From Cellvibrio japonicus Ueda107 (GTDB lineage: Bacteria > Pseudomonadota > Gammaproteobacteria > Pseudomonadales > Cellvibrionaceae), in the NCBI RefSeq assembly GCF_000019225.1, contig NC_010995.1, forward strand, positions 2,984,501 through 3,048,500: DNA of 64,000 bases, written 5' to 3'. Made by a program: the position numbers and the translations under genes. The notes beneath the pieces were generated by a model. It saw only the letters and a list, made by a program, of their open reading frames with translations, searched no databases and had not been told where the DNA came from. Every line of letters begins with the position of its first letter. Within the stretch, counting starts at the first letter, position 1. Below, one piece after another: positions 1 to 8,257 of the stretch.

Positions 1-324
1 CGCCGGGATATTGGGAATAGCCTTGACAAACTCATCCCACTCGGTTTGAACCCTGGCCAAATCGGCCTCGGCATCAACCAGTTGTTGCTTGATCGATTCA
101 ACCGCTTGCATCAAAGGTGCGACATCTTCACCTGCCTGCTTGGCTTTACCAATCGCCTTGGAGCGGGTATTGCGTTCACTTTGCAGGTTTTCGGTTTTAA
201 TCTGAATTGCCTTGCGTGTTTCTTCCAACGCCTGAATTTTGGCCACATCCAGTTCATAACCACGCTTGGCCAAGCCTTTGGCTACCTGTTCAGTTGCAGT
301 GCGAAGTAATTTTGAATCTAACAT
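1..324 (-). CDS. serS: Seryl-tRNA synthetase, N-terminal part (cut by window edge)
   Basis: Only the first 108 codons are in the window; the gene runs off the left edge. The reading frame starts with MLDSKLLRTATEQVAKGLAK and continues as a charged helical hairpin, including NLQSERNTRSKAIGKAK. This is the tRNA-binding coiled-coil arm of class II seryl-tRNA synthetase, which charges tRNA-Ser (and tRNA-Sec where present) in the cytoplasm. The catalytic class II motifs lie outside the window. It is the last visible member of lolA-rarA-crcB-serS, with a 33-base gap after crcB, an order also known from pseudomonads. Identification rests on the N-terminal domain plus synteny. Confidence 0.93.
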   Translation of the reverse strand, partial: MLDSKLLRTATEQVAKGLAKRGYELDVAKIQALEETRKAIQIKTENLQSERNTRSKAIGKAKQAGEDVAPLMQAVESIKQQLVDAEADLARVQTEWDEFVKAIPNIPA

Positions 325-357
325 GATGATTTTCTGTTTTTTAAGTGAAAGAAGTTG

Positions 358-735
358 TTAAAAAAACTTTTGCGTCAACGCCATGCCGACAAAAGCCATT
401 AGCAAGCCCAGGACAACAGAACTACCGGCATAAAAAAGCGCATTCAACCCATGACCGCTCTGCCATAACTGGAGAATCTCCAGGGAAAATGCCGAGAAGG
501 TTGTAAAACCACCCAGGACACCGGTGATAAAAAACAAACGCCAGGCTTCGGGTAAGAATGCCTTTTCCACCAGTATCACATAGGCCACACCAATCAGGCA
601 TGAACCCAGCAGGTTGACCACAAACGTACCCAGTGGAAATTTGTTATTGAACAATGGTGTCAAATAGCTAACTGCGGCAAACCTGAGTACCGATCCCAGC
701 GCACCGCCTATCGCAATTGCCAACCACTGCATCAC
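358..735 (-). CDS. crcB: Fluoride exporter CrcB/Fluc
   Basis: A 125-residue, very hydrophobic protein with four predicted membrane helices, the usual size for Fluc channels. It carries the family signature GGFTTFSAFSLE in the third helix region (about residues 75-86) and an N-terminal GGALGSVLRF segment. The family forms dual-topology dimeric fluoride channels in the inner membrane that relieve cytoplasmic fluoride toxicity. It lies 15 bases downstream of rarA and 33 bases before serS, so it is probably co-transcribed with both. No fluoride riboswitch can precede it, because the intergenic gap is too short. Confidence 0.93.
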   Translation of the reverse strand: MMQWLAIAIGGALGSVLRFAAVSYLTPLFNNKFPLGTFVVNLLGSCLIGVAYVILVEKAFLPEAWRLFFITGVLGGFTTFSAFSLEILQLWQSGHGLNALFYAGSSVVLGLLMAFVGMALTQKFF

Positions 736-750
736 CGAATGCCACCTGCC

Positions 751-2094
751 TCATTTTTTATAGCGTTGATATCGACTTTGTTGATCAAGCTCGCGGAGAT
801 GCGCCAGCTTTTCCTGGATTTTCAGTTCCAGACCGCGCTCAACCGGATGGTAATAGCGCTTGTCAGCAATAGCCTCCGGCAGATAATTCTCCCCTGCGGC
901 ATAAGCCCCCGGCTCATCATGGGCATAGCGATATTCCGCACCGTAATCCATATTTTTCATCAGCTTGGTGGGCGCATTGCGCAAATGCAGGGGAACATCG
1001 TAAGCCGGTTGGGTCCGCACATCGGCCATGGCTTGGTTGAAGGCATTATACACAGCATTACTTTTGGGTGCGCAGGCCAGATAAACCACCGCCTGGGCGA
1101 TGGCCAGCTCCCCCTCCGGGCTGCCCAGTCGCTCCTGTACATCCCAGGCAGACAAGCATAATGGCAAGGCGCGCGGATCAGCATTACCAATGTCTTCACT
1201 GGCCATACGCACTACACGGCGGGCGATATACAGGGGATCGCAACCGCCATCGAGCATACGCACTAACCAATAGAGTGCACCATCCGGTGATGATCCACGG
1301 ACAGATTTGTGCAATGCCGAAATCTGTTCGTAAAAAATATCACCACCCTTATCAAAACGACGCACATCTGCTGCCAGCACTTCGCGCAGTACATCTTCGT
1401 TGATAACACGAACCCCCTCTTGCTCTTGCGCCAAATCCGCTGCGATTTCAAGCAAATTGAGTGATTTGCGTGCATCACCATCTGCCGCCTGGGCCAGGCT
1501 GTTTAATACCTCATCATCGACCTCAAGGCCAGACTTGCCCAACCCCCGCTCTGCGTCGGTTAACGCCTGGCGCATCACCTGTATTAATTGCTCAGGCTGC
1601 AACCCACGCAATACGTACACACGGCAGCGCGACAACAGTGCATTGTTTAATTCGAAGGAGGGGTTTTCTGTGGTGGCACCAATAAAAATAAAGGTGCCAT
1701 CTTCCACATAGGGTAGAAATGCATCCTGCTGTGATTTATTGAAGCGATGAACCTCGTCAACAAACAGGATCGTTTTACGGCGTGTGCTGATTCGCTCCTG
1801 CTCAGCCGCTGCCACCGCTGCACGGATTTCCTTAACGCCGGACATGACTGCAGAGAGGGTTTCAAAACGGGCATTCGCCTGTTCGGCAAACAGTTTGGCA
1901 AGCGACGTTTTGCCGACGCCTGGAGGCCCCCACAAAATCATCGAGTGAAGTTGTCCGCGTGTAATAGCCTCGCGCAAGGGCTTACCGGCTGCCAGCAGGT
2001 GCTCCTGGCCGATGTAGTCATCCAGGTTGCGGGGCCGCATACGCGCAGCCAAGGGTTGGTACGCAGGTGCCGGATTGCCAAACAAATCACTCAT
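751..2094 (-). CDS. rarA: Replication-associated recombination AAA+ ATPase RarA (MgsA)
   Basis: 447 residues, the same length as the E. coli protein. Walker A is GPPGVGKTSLAK near residue 55 and Walker B is ILFVDEVHRF near residue 110, followed by the sensor region FIGATTENPSFELN. The C-terminal half is the helical clamp-loader-like tetramerisation region. RarA acts at stalled replication forks and on single-strand/double-strand junctions with SSB and RecA. It begins 6 bases after the lolA stop, the conserved lolA-rarA pairing of gammaproteobacteria. The start is MSDLFGNPAPAYQPLAARMR, the typical N-terminus with the SSB/clamp-like short motif. Confidence 0.95.
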   Translation of the reverse strand: MSDLFGNPAPAYQPLAARMRPRNLDDYIGQEHLLAAGKPLREAITRGQLHSMILWGPPGVGKTSLAKLFAEQANARFETLSAVMSGVKEIRAAVAAAEQERISTRRKTILFVDEVHRFNKSQQDAFLPYVEDGTFIFIGATTENPSFELNNALLSRCRVYVLRGLQPEQLIQVMRQALTDAERGLGKSGLEVDDEVLNSLAQAADGDARKSLNLLEIAADLAQEQEGVRVINEDVLREVLAADVRRFDKGGDIFYEQISALHKSVRGSSPDGALYWLVRMLDGGCDPLYIARRVVRMASEDIGNADPRALPLCLSAWDVQERLGSPEGELAIAQAVVYLACAPKSNAVYNAFNQAMADVRTQPAYDVPLHLRNAPTKLMKNMDYGAEYRYAHDEPGAYAAGENYLPEAIADKRYYHPVERGLELKIQEKLAHLRELDQQSRYQRYKK

Positions 2095-2100
2095 GAAAGA

Positions 2101-2724
2101 TTAATTCTTGATAATTTCTGTACCTGCTGGAGGAATAAAATAAAACTTCTCTTCCGGCAGCGTTTGATTGCGTTTTACGTTGCTCAGCTCACAACGGGTC
2201 ATTTGGCCCAGTGAATCCTGAATGACAAATTCGCTCAGTTGACCCGCCCCAAAAACCAGAACCAATTGCTGAAACAGCCCCTCTGTCACTTTGGGAGTTA
2301 AGGTAAATTGCTCTGTAGTACCCTCCGCCTTGCGCGTGATGGTGAAGTTTTTGCGCAGCTTTTCGACATCTTCACTCAATAACAGCGCCGGGGTCTCGCG
2401 CAGATCATTGCTAAATTCACGCACATTGACCGTCTCAAGATCAGGGTCGTACAGCCAGATATTCTTGTTATTGGACACCAGCAATTGCGGCATAGGCTCG
2501 GCGGTATTCCAATAGAACTTGCCCGGGCGCATGAGCATAAAATCACCGTGGCTTTGTTCCTGGATTTCACCCTGGGCATCGCGGACAGTTTGGGTGAACT
2601 GGCCCTGCAGGCTATTCATGGCGTCCAGGTGCTTGCGCAATTGGGTTGCCGCCTGATCGTCGGCCATGGCTATCAGGGAACAACAAGCCAGCAACAGGGC
2701 GACACAAGATTGGAAAATACGCAT
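2101..2724 (-). CDS. lolA: Outer-membrane lipoprotein carrier protein LolA
   Basis: 207 residues with a clear Sec signal peptide (MRIFQSCVALLLACCSLIAMA, cleavage expected before DDQ). The mature part has the LolA pattern: LRKHLDAMNSLQGQFTQTV near the N-terminus, the SHGDFMLMRPGKFYW strand region, and DSLGQMTRCELSN near the C-terminus. LolA shuttles lipoproteins across the periplasm from LolCDE to LolB. It is 72 bases downstream of ftsK and 6 bases ahead of rarA on the same strand, the standard ftsK-lolA-rarA order. Confidence 0.95.
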   Translation of the reverse strand: MRIFQSCVALLLACCSLIAMADDQAATQLRKHLDAMNSLQGQFTQTVRDAQGEIQEQSHGDFMLMRPGKFYWNTAEPMPQLLVSNNKNIWLYDPDLETVNVREFSNDLRETPALLLSEDVEKLRKNFTITRKAEGTTEQFTLTPKVTEGLFQQLVLVFGAGQLSEFVIQDSLGQMTRCELSNVKRNQTLPEEKFYFIPPAGTEIIKN

Positions 2725-2796
2725 AAAAAATCCCGAAACAATGTAATGAAGGTAGGGTGATACTAAGCGCCAAGCCGTGAACGCGATCTTAACAAC

Positions 2797-5148
2797 CTAA
2801 TGGCCTCCTCCTACCAATACTTCGCGGTTACCGTTGTGCCCGGCAGAAGAAACCACGCCGGCCGATTCCATGGTTTCAATCAGGCGGGCGGCGCGGTTAT
2901 AACCAATGCGCAGCTTGCGTTGCACCGCTGAAATAGACGCCTTGCGCGATTCGATCACAAACTGTACAGCCTCATCGTAGAGGGCATCGGCCTCACCATC
3001 GCCATCCTCTCCCCCTTCACTGGCCAAGCCAGGTACAGGGATAGAGTTGTTATCGTCATCGGTAATACCATCGATGTATTGTGGCTCCCCGCGCTTTTTC
3101 CAATCAGCCACGACACGATGCACCTCATGGTCATCCACAAAGGCGCCGTGAACACGGATAGGCACGCTGGTACCCGATGGCAAGTACAACATGTCACCAT
3201 GGCCGAGCAACTGCTCTGCCCCCCCCTGGTCAAGGATGGTGCGCGAATCAATTTTGGAGGAAACCTGGAAGGCCATGCGCGTGGGAACGTTAGCCTTGAT
3301 CAGGCCGGTGATGATATCAACCGAGGGGCGCTGGGTCGCCAGGATCAAGTGAATACCGGCAGCACGGGCTTTTTGCGCAATACGGGCAATCAGTTGTTCT
3401 ACCTTTTTCTTGTCCACAATCATCATCATATCGGCAAACTCGTCGATCACAACAACGATGGCGGGCAAGGTTTCCAAACGGGGGGGTGTTGCCTCTTCGG
3501 CTCCCGCCTCGTAATTTTCTTCAGGTTTGAACAGGGGATCGGGAATAGGCTCACCCGCCTTGTTGGCATCATCGATTTTGCGGTTAAAACCCGCCAGGTT
3601 GCGCACACCCAAGGCCGCCATCAGTTTGTAGCGGCGCTCCATTTCCCCTACGCACCAGCGCAGGCCATTGGCCGCGTCCTTCATGTCGGTGATAACCGGC
3701 GTGAGCAGATGGGGAATGCCCTCGTAAACGGACAGTTCCAACATCTTCGGGTCCACCAGAATCAGACGCACATCCTGGGGGGTGGACTTATACAGCAGGC
3801 TGAGCAGCATCACATTCACGCCCACTGACTTACCCGATCCCGTGGTACCTGCCACCAGCAAGTGGGGCATCTTGGCCAGGTCTGCGACAACCGGTTGCCC
3901 GGCGATATCATGTCCCAACGCCATCGTGAGCGGCGATTTGGCATTGTCATATTGCTCGGAAGCGATCACTTCAGAGAGTCGCACAATCTCGCGGTGGGCG
4001 TTGGGAATCTCTACCCCCATCACCGATTTACCGGGAATAACCTCCACGACACGCACGGAAACGACGGCCAGGGAGCGCGCAAGATCCTTGGCCAGACCGG
4101 AAATACGGCTCGCCTTGATACCCGGTGCGGGCTGGATTTCAAAGCGGGTGACGACAGGACCCGGTTGAACAGATACCACCTCGATATCGATACCAAAATC
4201 CTTGAGCTTTAGCTCCAGCATACGCGACATGGCTTCCAGGGATTCTTTTGAATAGCCCTTTTCACTGCGCTTATCGGCAGGATCCAACAGGCTTATCGGC
4301 GGCAGCTGACCAACCGCCGGCTCCAGGGATTCAAACAACGAGGGTTGCTTCTCCTTCTCCACCCGGGGACTGGGAACCGGCTTCTTCCTGGGGGGCTCAG
4401 CGATAATCACCGGGGCAACGCGTTTGGCTTCTACCCTGGCATGTTGCTCCACCACTTCACGGCGATGTTCCTGGGCCTTCACGGCAATTAATTTCTCCTG
4501 GCGTTCACGCTGGTACAACTGCCACTTTTCACGCACCTTTGCCAGGCCAATCAGAGTCCAGCGCCCCATGTCCTCCATGAGTTTCAGCCAGGATAGATCG
4601 GTAAAAATCGTCATACCCACTAGAAACAGTGCCAACATCAACAAGGTCCCACCGGTATAGCTAAAGGCACCGTTCACCCACTCTGCCATATGGGCTCCGA
4701 GAAGGCCGCCATTGGAGTTGGGCAGCACAAAACTACCACTGCTGTAGTGCATGGTGGCGATTGCAGTGGCCGATACCATGACCAGCACCAACCCCACAAT
4801 ACGCAATCCCAGAAACAACCCGTCAAACTCGCGTTGCCCCGTGCGATCGCGCAGTACCAACCAGGCGCGATAGGCAATCATTACCGGGAATAAATAGGCG
4901 ATATAGCCAAAAAGCAGGAAAAACACATCCGCTAACCAGGCGCCGAAAGGGCCGCCAGCATTTTCCACCAGATCATCATCCCCTGTATGCGACCAGCCAG
5001 GATCTGTGGGGTCATAGGTCACCATCGCCAGCAATAAATAAAGGCACAGTGCCCCCAATCCTATGAGGGCACCTTCTTTCAAGAGGCGAACTAACAGGTT
5101 AGAGGTATGCTCAGGCGCAGGGGCTTTACGTGACGCGTTAGGTTTCAA
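2797..5148 (-). CDS. ftsK: DNA translocase FtsK
   Basis: 783 residues. The N-terminal 200 residues hold about four membrane helices anchoring it at the septum. A basic/charged linker follows (about 205-280), much shorter than in E. coli FtsK. The motor domain has Walker A GTTGSGKSVGVN near residue 430 and Walker B IVVVIDEFADMMM. The C-terminal gamma winged helix (AVQRKLRIGYNRAARLIETM) would read KOPS sequences. The protein pumps chromosome dimers through the septum and activates XerCD at dif. The length matches pseudomonad FtsK. It is the first gene of the lolA cluster; upstream lies the small DUF1289 gene. Confidence 0.96.
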   Translation of the reverse strand: MKPNASRKAPAPEHTSNLLVRLLKEGALIGLGALCLYLLLAMVTYDPTDPGWSHTGDDDLVENAGGPFGAWLADVFFLLFGYIAYLFPVMIAYRAWLVLRDRTGQREFDGLFLGLRIVGLVLVMVSATAIATMHYSSGSFVLPNSNGGLLGAHMAEWVNGAFSYTGGTLLMLALFLVGMTIFTDLSWLKLMEDMGRWTLIGLAKVREKWQLYQRERQEKLIAVKAQEHRREVVEQHARVEAKRVAPVIIAEPPRKKPVPSPRVEKEKQPSLFESLEPAVGQLPPISLLDPADKRSEKGYSKESLEAMSRMLELKLKDFGIDIEVVSVQPGPVVTRFEIQPAPGIKASRISGLAKDLARSLAVVSVRVVEVIPGKSVMGVEIPNAHREIVRLSEVIASEQYDNAKSPLTMALGHDIAGQPVVADLAKMPHLLVAGTTGSGKSVGVNVMLLSLLYKSTPQDVRLILVDPKMLELSVYEGIPHLLTPVITDMKDAANGLRWCVGEMERRYKLMAALGVRNLAGFNRKIDDANKAGEPIPDPLFKPEENYEAGAEEATPPRLETLPAIVVVIDEFADMMMIVDKKKVEQLIARIAQKARAAGIHLILATQRPSVDIITGLIKANVPTRMAFQVSSKIDSRTILDQGGAEQLLGHGDMLYLPSGTSVPIRVHGAFVDDHEVHRVVADWKKRGEPQYIDGITDDDNNSIPVPGLASEGGEDGDGEADALYDEAVQFVIESRKASISAVQRKLRIGYNRAARLIETMESAGVVSSAGHNGNREVLVGGGH

Positions 5149-5227
5149 TGGTGTAATCCCGTGTATTCGTTATGGGTCAAACAGGCGGGTATTGTAATAA
5201 CTGGAGCCAGATTTACCACCGGCCAGA

Positions 5228-5419
5228 TCACTTGGCAGGAAACTGTTTTTGACGCTGGCATCGACGTTCGGCCACAACAGCCAGGATCGCCGCCTGTTGT
5301 CGGGGTGTTGCAGTGGCCCAATGTGTAATTTCCGCAAGGCTGCGAAAACACCCGAGGCAAATATCATCATCGTCCAGGCAGCAATTGCGGATACAAGGAG
5401 ATGATAGGGATCGGCTCAT
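5228..5419 (-). CDS. Small DUF1289 cysteine-rich protein
   Basis: A 63-residue protein. Its core SPCIRNCCLDDDDICLGCF, followed by RSLAEITHWATATPRQQ and a basic C-terminus, matches the DUF1289 pattern: SPC-x3-C, then CxGC, then an E-x2-x-W helix. These proteins are small, cysteine-rich and of unknown function, often suspected of binding metal or an Fe-S cluster. I chose the ATG at 5419 because GGAG lies 9 bases upstream; an ATG at 5452 in the same frame lacks a ribosome binding site. It is divergent from the kinase gene and 79 bases upstream of ftsK on the same strand, so it may be co-transcribed with ftsK. Confidence 0.75.
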   Translation of the reverse strand: MSRSLSSPCIRNCCLDDDDICLGCFRSLAEITHWATATPRQQAAILAVVAERRCQRQKQFPAK

Positions 5420-5599
5420 GGAAGTAGGCTCCGTTTTATTACCAAAAAACATAAATGCTATTAATAATCAACAATTTTGGTGAATAAGTCTGATTTGAAG
5501 CAGATTTTTCACCGGCTGATCTACACTGGGTGCAAGGTGCCTCCCCATGCGCACCATAATGATTGGATAGTATCTCAGGGGTTATGGATAGAAAGAGAC

Positions 5600-7771
5600 A
5601 TGCACAATATCACCGCCTACCTACCTGGCCGTCTAGCAATTGTCTTCGGTACAGCCCTGTTATTAATACTTACCGGGGTCACTGTGATATTCACCTGGCA
5701 TTATCCGGGTGCACTGGCAGGTATTTACGCCTATACCTCCTTGATGGCCTATAACACCGCTATCGGGTTCCTTATTGCCGGCCTGGGACTCCTGTTACTC
5801 CTCAAAAACCACAGGGGGGGGCTTATTACCTCCTCATTATTGCTGGTGCTCCTGGGTGTTATTACTCTACTCGATCTGGTTGCCGGTTTTTCCTTAAACA
5901 GCACCCAATGGTTTGAAGTGATGCTGGCTCAAGCCCCGGACAGACGCCAACCTATGTCTCCCACTACTGCGGTCGCTTTTATCACGGCTGGCATGGCCTA
6001 TGTACTTGGCGGCAACCAGAAAGGTTATCCCAGTATCCTGGTATGCCTGGCCGGCATATTGATTATCTTCATCGCGGTTATCGGGCTCCTCGGTCGCGGC
6101 TTTGACACCCTACCCAGCTTTGCCTGGCTGGGCATCAAAATGGCCCCCCAGACTGCCATCGGCTTTATGCTGCTGGGTAGCGGACTCATCACATTACGTG
6201 TTCACGCTGCAGTGATTGCCTTTAATCGATTAGCTTTTTTTTATCGCCTGCTAACCGGGTTTATTTTTATGAGCCTGCTGTTTTTATGTATAGGCTCAAT
6301 CAGTATGCTGCAAATTCGCAACGTTGCCTCCCTGACACAACAAATTTACCAACAACCCCTGCAAATCAAAAATACCGCATTGCGAATCAAGGCGACAGTG
6401 AGCACCTTGAATCGGGTTTTGAAAGACATTGCTGTTGACCCCACCGAAGATCATCATCAGGAGATTAGCCAGAAAATGACTGAGGCAAGGTCAAGGATTG
6501 ATCAGGATATATATTTTCTAGCGCAGCTCCAACCCGGGGCCCAGGTTTTATCCGAACTTAAGCATCACCTTGAACTCTGGTACGCCCAAATCCGGGAAGC
6601 ACAGATTGAATTGCAAGCCTCTAATTTCAGTGGCTATCGCGAACTTACTTTGCGACAAAACCAGGAAACAGCGATTGACCTTGAAGGTTTATGTGACACA
6701 CTCGCATTAAAAGCCCAGAAAGAAATCGAGCAGCTTAACCTCCAGGCCAGTGATACCGAACGTCGGGCCGCCAACCTTATGCTCCTTGTGATTGCCGGAT
6801 TTTTTATCGCGGGTATCGCTATAGCTGCACTTATTACGCGCAGCTTAAGCTGGCAATTACAGCAAATCCGCTTGGCTATGCTGGCCATTGCCGACGATAA
6901 AAGCCGGATATTGATTCCTTTTCTCGACCATCCTCATGAAATCGGCGATATGGCCAAAACCCTGGCCGTATTTGCCCACAATAATGATGAGCGCCGTCGC
7001 TATGCGCAGCTTCTGTTACAGCACCAACAAGACCTGGAGGCTATTAATCGCCGTTTGGCACAAACCAACAAGGAATTGGAAACCTTTGCCTATGTAGCCT
7101 CTCACGATTTGAAATCGCCCCTGCGTGGTATTGCCCAATTATCCAGCTGGATTGAAGAGGATCTCGCTGGCGGCGAAACGGAGGAAGTTAACAAACACAC
7201 CCGTATGATGCGCAACCGTATCGCACGGATGGAAAAATTGCTGGACGATTTATTAGTATTCTATCGCGCGGGAAAAACCCAAGGTAATCTCGCGCTCGTA
7301 CCCGTCGCCCAAATGGCGCGGGAGCTATTTGATATTCACAACACCAAACCCGGTTTGCGTTTGGAGCTGGATGAAGATCTACCGGTTTTTGAAACCCTGG
7401 CAGCCCCCTTTGAGCAGGTTATACGCAATCTTTTTTCCAATGCGATCAAACACCACGACCGGGAGCAGGGCTGGATCGCTATTCACTGCAACACACGGGA
7501 TCATCGCTTCTACGAATTCCAGGTATGTGACGATGGACCGGGCATTCCCGAAAAATTCCAGGAGCGCGTTTTTGGCATGTTCCAAACACTCAAGCCACGG
7601 GATGAGCTGGAAGGTAGTGGTATGGGGCTGGCATTGATCAAAAAATTGGTTGAAATCTACGGCGGGCAAATTCGCCTGCACTCCCAGGGACGAGGTTGTT
7701 GTTTTACCTTTACCTGGCCACAAAAAATAACCCCTACAGGATCGTCCATACCACTTCAGGGAGTTGCATAA
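5600..7771 (+). CDS. Membrane sensor histidine kinase with phytochrome-type kinase core
   Basis: 723 residues from the ATG at 5600; the frame is open back to a TTG at 5477, but the hydrophobic N-terminus fits the later start. Order: about seven membrane helices to residue 230, including three similar helices (NTAIGFLIAGLGLLL, PTTAVAFITAGMAYV, PQTAIGFMLLGSGLI). Next come a periplasmic-type helical bundle (about 235-385), another membrane helix, a HAMP-like stretch and a coiled coil. HisKA follows with phospho-acceptor His502 in ASHDLKSPLRG, then a HATPase domain with DDGPGIP and GSGMGLAL. The HDLKSPLRG box is of the phytochrome/Rcp1 type. The receiver gene starts 2 bases after its stop, and a receiver-GGDEF-EAL gene follows. 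No PAS or GAF domain is seen and the input signal is unknown. Confidence 0.85.
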   Translation: MHNITAYLPGRLAIVFGTALLLILTGVTVIFTWHYPGALAGIYAYTSLMAYNTAIGFLIAGLGLLLLLKNHRGGLITSSLLLVLLGVITLLDLVAGFSLNSTQWFEVMLAQAPDRRQPMSPTTAVAFITAGMAYVLGGNQKGYPSILVCLAGILIIFIAVIGLLGRGFDTLPSFAWLGIKMAPQTAIGFMLLGSGLITLRVHAAVIAFNRLAFFYRLLTGFIFMSLLFLCIGSISMLQIRNVASLTQQIYQQPLQIKNTALRIKATVSTLNRVLKDIAVDPTEDHHQEISQKMTEARSRIDQDIYFLAQLQPGAQVLSELKHHLELWYAQIREAQIELQASNFSGYRELTLRQNQETAIDLEGLCDTLALKAQKEIEQLNLQASDTERRAANLMLLVIAGFFIAGIAIAALITRSLSWQLQQIRLAMLAIADDKSRILIPFLDHPHEIGDMAKTLAVFAHNNDERRRYAQLLLQHQQDLEAINRRLAQTNKELETFAYVASHDLKSPLRGIAQLSSWIEEDLAGGETEEVNKHTRMMRNRIARMEKLLDDLLVFYRAGKTQGNLALVPVAQMARELFDIHNTKPGLRLELDEDLPVFETLAAPFEQVIRNLFSNAIKHHDREQGWIAIHCNTRDHRFYEFQVCDDGPGIPEKFQERVFGMFQTLKPRDELEGSGMGLALIKKLVEIYGGQIRLHSQGRGCCFTFTWPQKITPTGSSIPLQGVA

Positions 7772-7773
7772 AC

Positions 7774-8232
7774 ATGGCAGACCAGCTCTATCCACCGACG
7801 CACCCACAATCATTGAAAACCGTAAATCTACTGATTGTCGATGATGATGACATAGATGTCACTGCGCTTAAGCGAACACTGCAAAAATTAAAGTTGCTCA
7901 ACCCATTATATCGAGCCAAAGATGGCATAGAAGCACTGGATTTACTGCGCAATGGAGAAGTGCCCTCGCCCTACATTGTGCTATTGGATATCAATATGCC
8001 TCGCATGAATGGCCTGGAGTTCCTCGAACACCTGCGCGCAGATCCCGCACTGACCCATGCGATAGTATTTGTACTCACCACGTCCAAATCCGATGAAGAC
8101 ATCATTGCAGCCTATCGCGAACATGTTGCCGGCTATTTACTAAAACAGCGCATGGACAGTGATTTTATGCAGGTAGTAGGTCTGCTGGATCATTACTGGC
8201 GCGTCATTGAATTACCCAGTCCTCACCCCTGA
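7774..8232 (+). CDS. Single-domain response regulator (Rcp1-like)
   Basis: 152 residues made of one receiver domain and no output domain. The acidic pocket is in LLIVDDDDIDVTALKR, the phospho-acceptor is Asp72 in LLDINMPRMNG, and the conserved Thr and Lys are in VLTTSKSD and GYLLKQ. The long beta4-alpha4 form and overall pattern are those of Rcp1-type regulators that partner phytochrome-like kinases. It starts 2 bases after the kinase stop, so the two are translationally linked. The product probably carries phosphate from the kinase to another protein or acts as a phosphate sink; the partner is not shown by sequence. Confidence 0.88.
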   Translation: MADQLYPPTHPQSLKTVNLLIVDDDDIDVTALKRTLQKLKLLNPLYRAKDGIEALDLLRNGEVPSPYIVLLDINMPRMNGLEFLEHLRADPALTHAIVFVLTTSKSDEDIIAAYREHVAGYLLKQRMDSDFMQVVGLLDHYWRVIELPSPHP

Positions 8233-8257
8233 TGCTTACTGAGGAGAGTTATCTTGC

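Noticed and set aside
736..750. Fluoride riboswitch upstream of crcB
   Set aside because: Only 15 bases separate crcB from rarA, too short for the riboswitch.
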